DNA from: Lycocorax pyrrhopterus obiensis
Lineage: Eukaryota > Chordata > Aves > Passeriformes > Paradisaeidae
Assembly: GCA_014706295.1 (NCBI GenBank)
Contig: JACSVZ010000028.1
Coordinates: forward strand, 786,263 to 850,262
DNA length: 64,000 nucleotides
Direction of reading: 5' to 3'
Shown here piece after piece: positions 63,930-64,000 of this stretch. Positions within the stretch are counted from its first letter, which is position 1. Each line of letters begins with the position of its first letter. The notes beneath the pieces are model-generated. The model saw only the letters and a program-made list of their open reading frames with translations. It made no database searches and had not been told where the DNA came from. The translations under genes were made by a program, and so were the position numbers.

Positions 63930-64000
63930 GGGATCTGGCAGGGCATCTGGGAAGGGATCTGGGAAAGGATCTGGCAGGGCATCTGGGAAGGGATCTGGCA
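63930..64000. repeat. Minisatellite running off the window end
   Basis: Units GGATCTGGCAGGGCATCTGG and GGATCTGGGAA alternate to the last base, so the array continues beyond the window. Confidence 0.9.

Noticed and set aside
52300..64000. SEMA6B coding exons expected right of TNFAIP8L1
   Set aside because: No frame with sema-domain or plexin-repeat features was found. At most noncoding first exons could lie here.

Overview
This is vertebrate nuclear DNA, almost certainly from a bird. The genes are intron-split, CR1 retrotransposon fragments are scattered throughout, and base composition alternates between CpG-rich islands and AT-rich spacers. The gene content matches the segment equivalent to human 19p13.3 (from memory, chicken chromosome 28). 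The species cannot be named from sequence alone.

Layout. 1-15 kb is a gene desert left of DPP9. It holds one CpG island with a possible minus-strand TATA promoter near 1.4 kb, several CR1 fragments and AT-rich spacer. At 15.2-15.7 kb a convergent pair of tRNA genes, Val(CAC) on + and Gly(TCC) on -, lies just upstream of the DPP9 CpG-island promoter (about 16.1-16.7 kb). DPP9 fills 16-36.3 kb on the + strand. I traced 20 coding exons; they give an 863-residue short form, and an upstream coding exon adds 29 residues for an 892-residue long form. At 36.9-38.95 kb lies a broken papain-family (cathepsin L-like) protease gene. It keeps a promoter, the signal-peptide exon and the two last catalytic exons, but lacks the middle, including the active-site cysteine. 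MYDGF (39.4-42.9 kb, +) has six exons encoding 175 residues. TNFAIP8L1 (44.2-45.6 kb, -) has its whole coding region in one exon and converges on MYDGF. A CpG island at 51.3-52.2 kb probably holds its noncoding first exon and may also fire to the right.

From 52 to 64 kb I find no coding exon. This stretch is GC-rich, interrupted by short AT-rich cores (often TAATTA), a cluster of CRE-like sites near 55.0-55.35 kb, an ATT-rich block near 58 kb and several minisatellites. It may be regulatory sequence or the first intron of a neighbouring gene (SEMA6B is the neighbour in human), but that is inference.

The genes are functionally unrelated: a cytosolic/nuclear aminodipeptidase, a secretory-pathway growth factor and a phospholipid-binding TIPE protein. 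Their association is conserved synteny, not a pathway. I see no novel multi-gene system. The most notable items are the cathepsin relic, the conserved alternative DPP9 N-terminus, the conserved tRNA pair, and a perfect TISU initiator at the MYDGF start.
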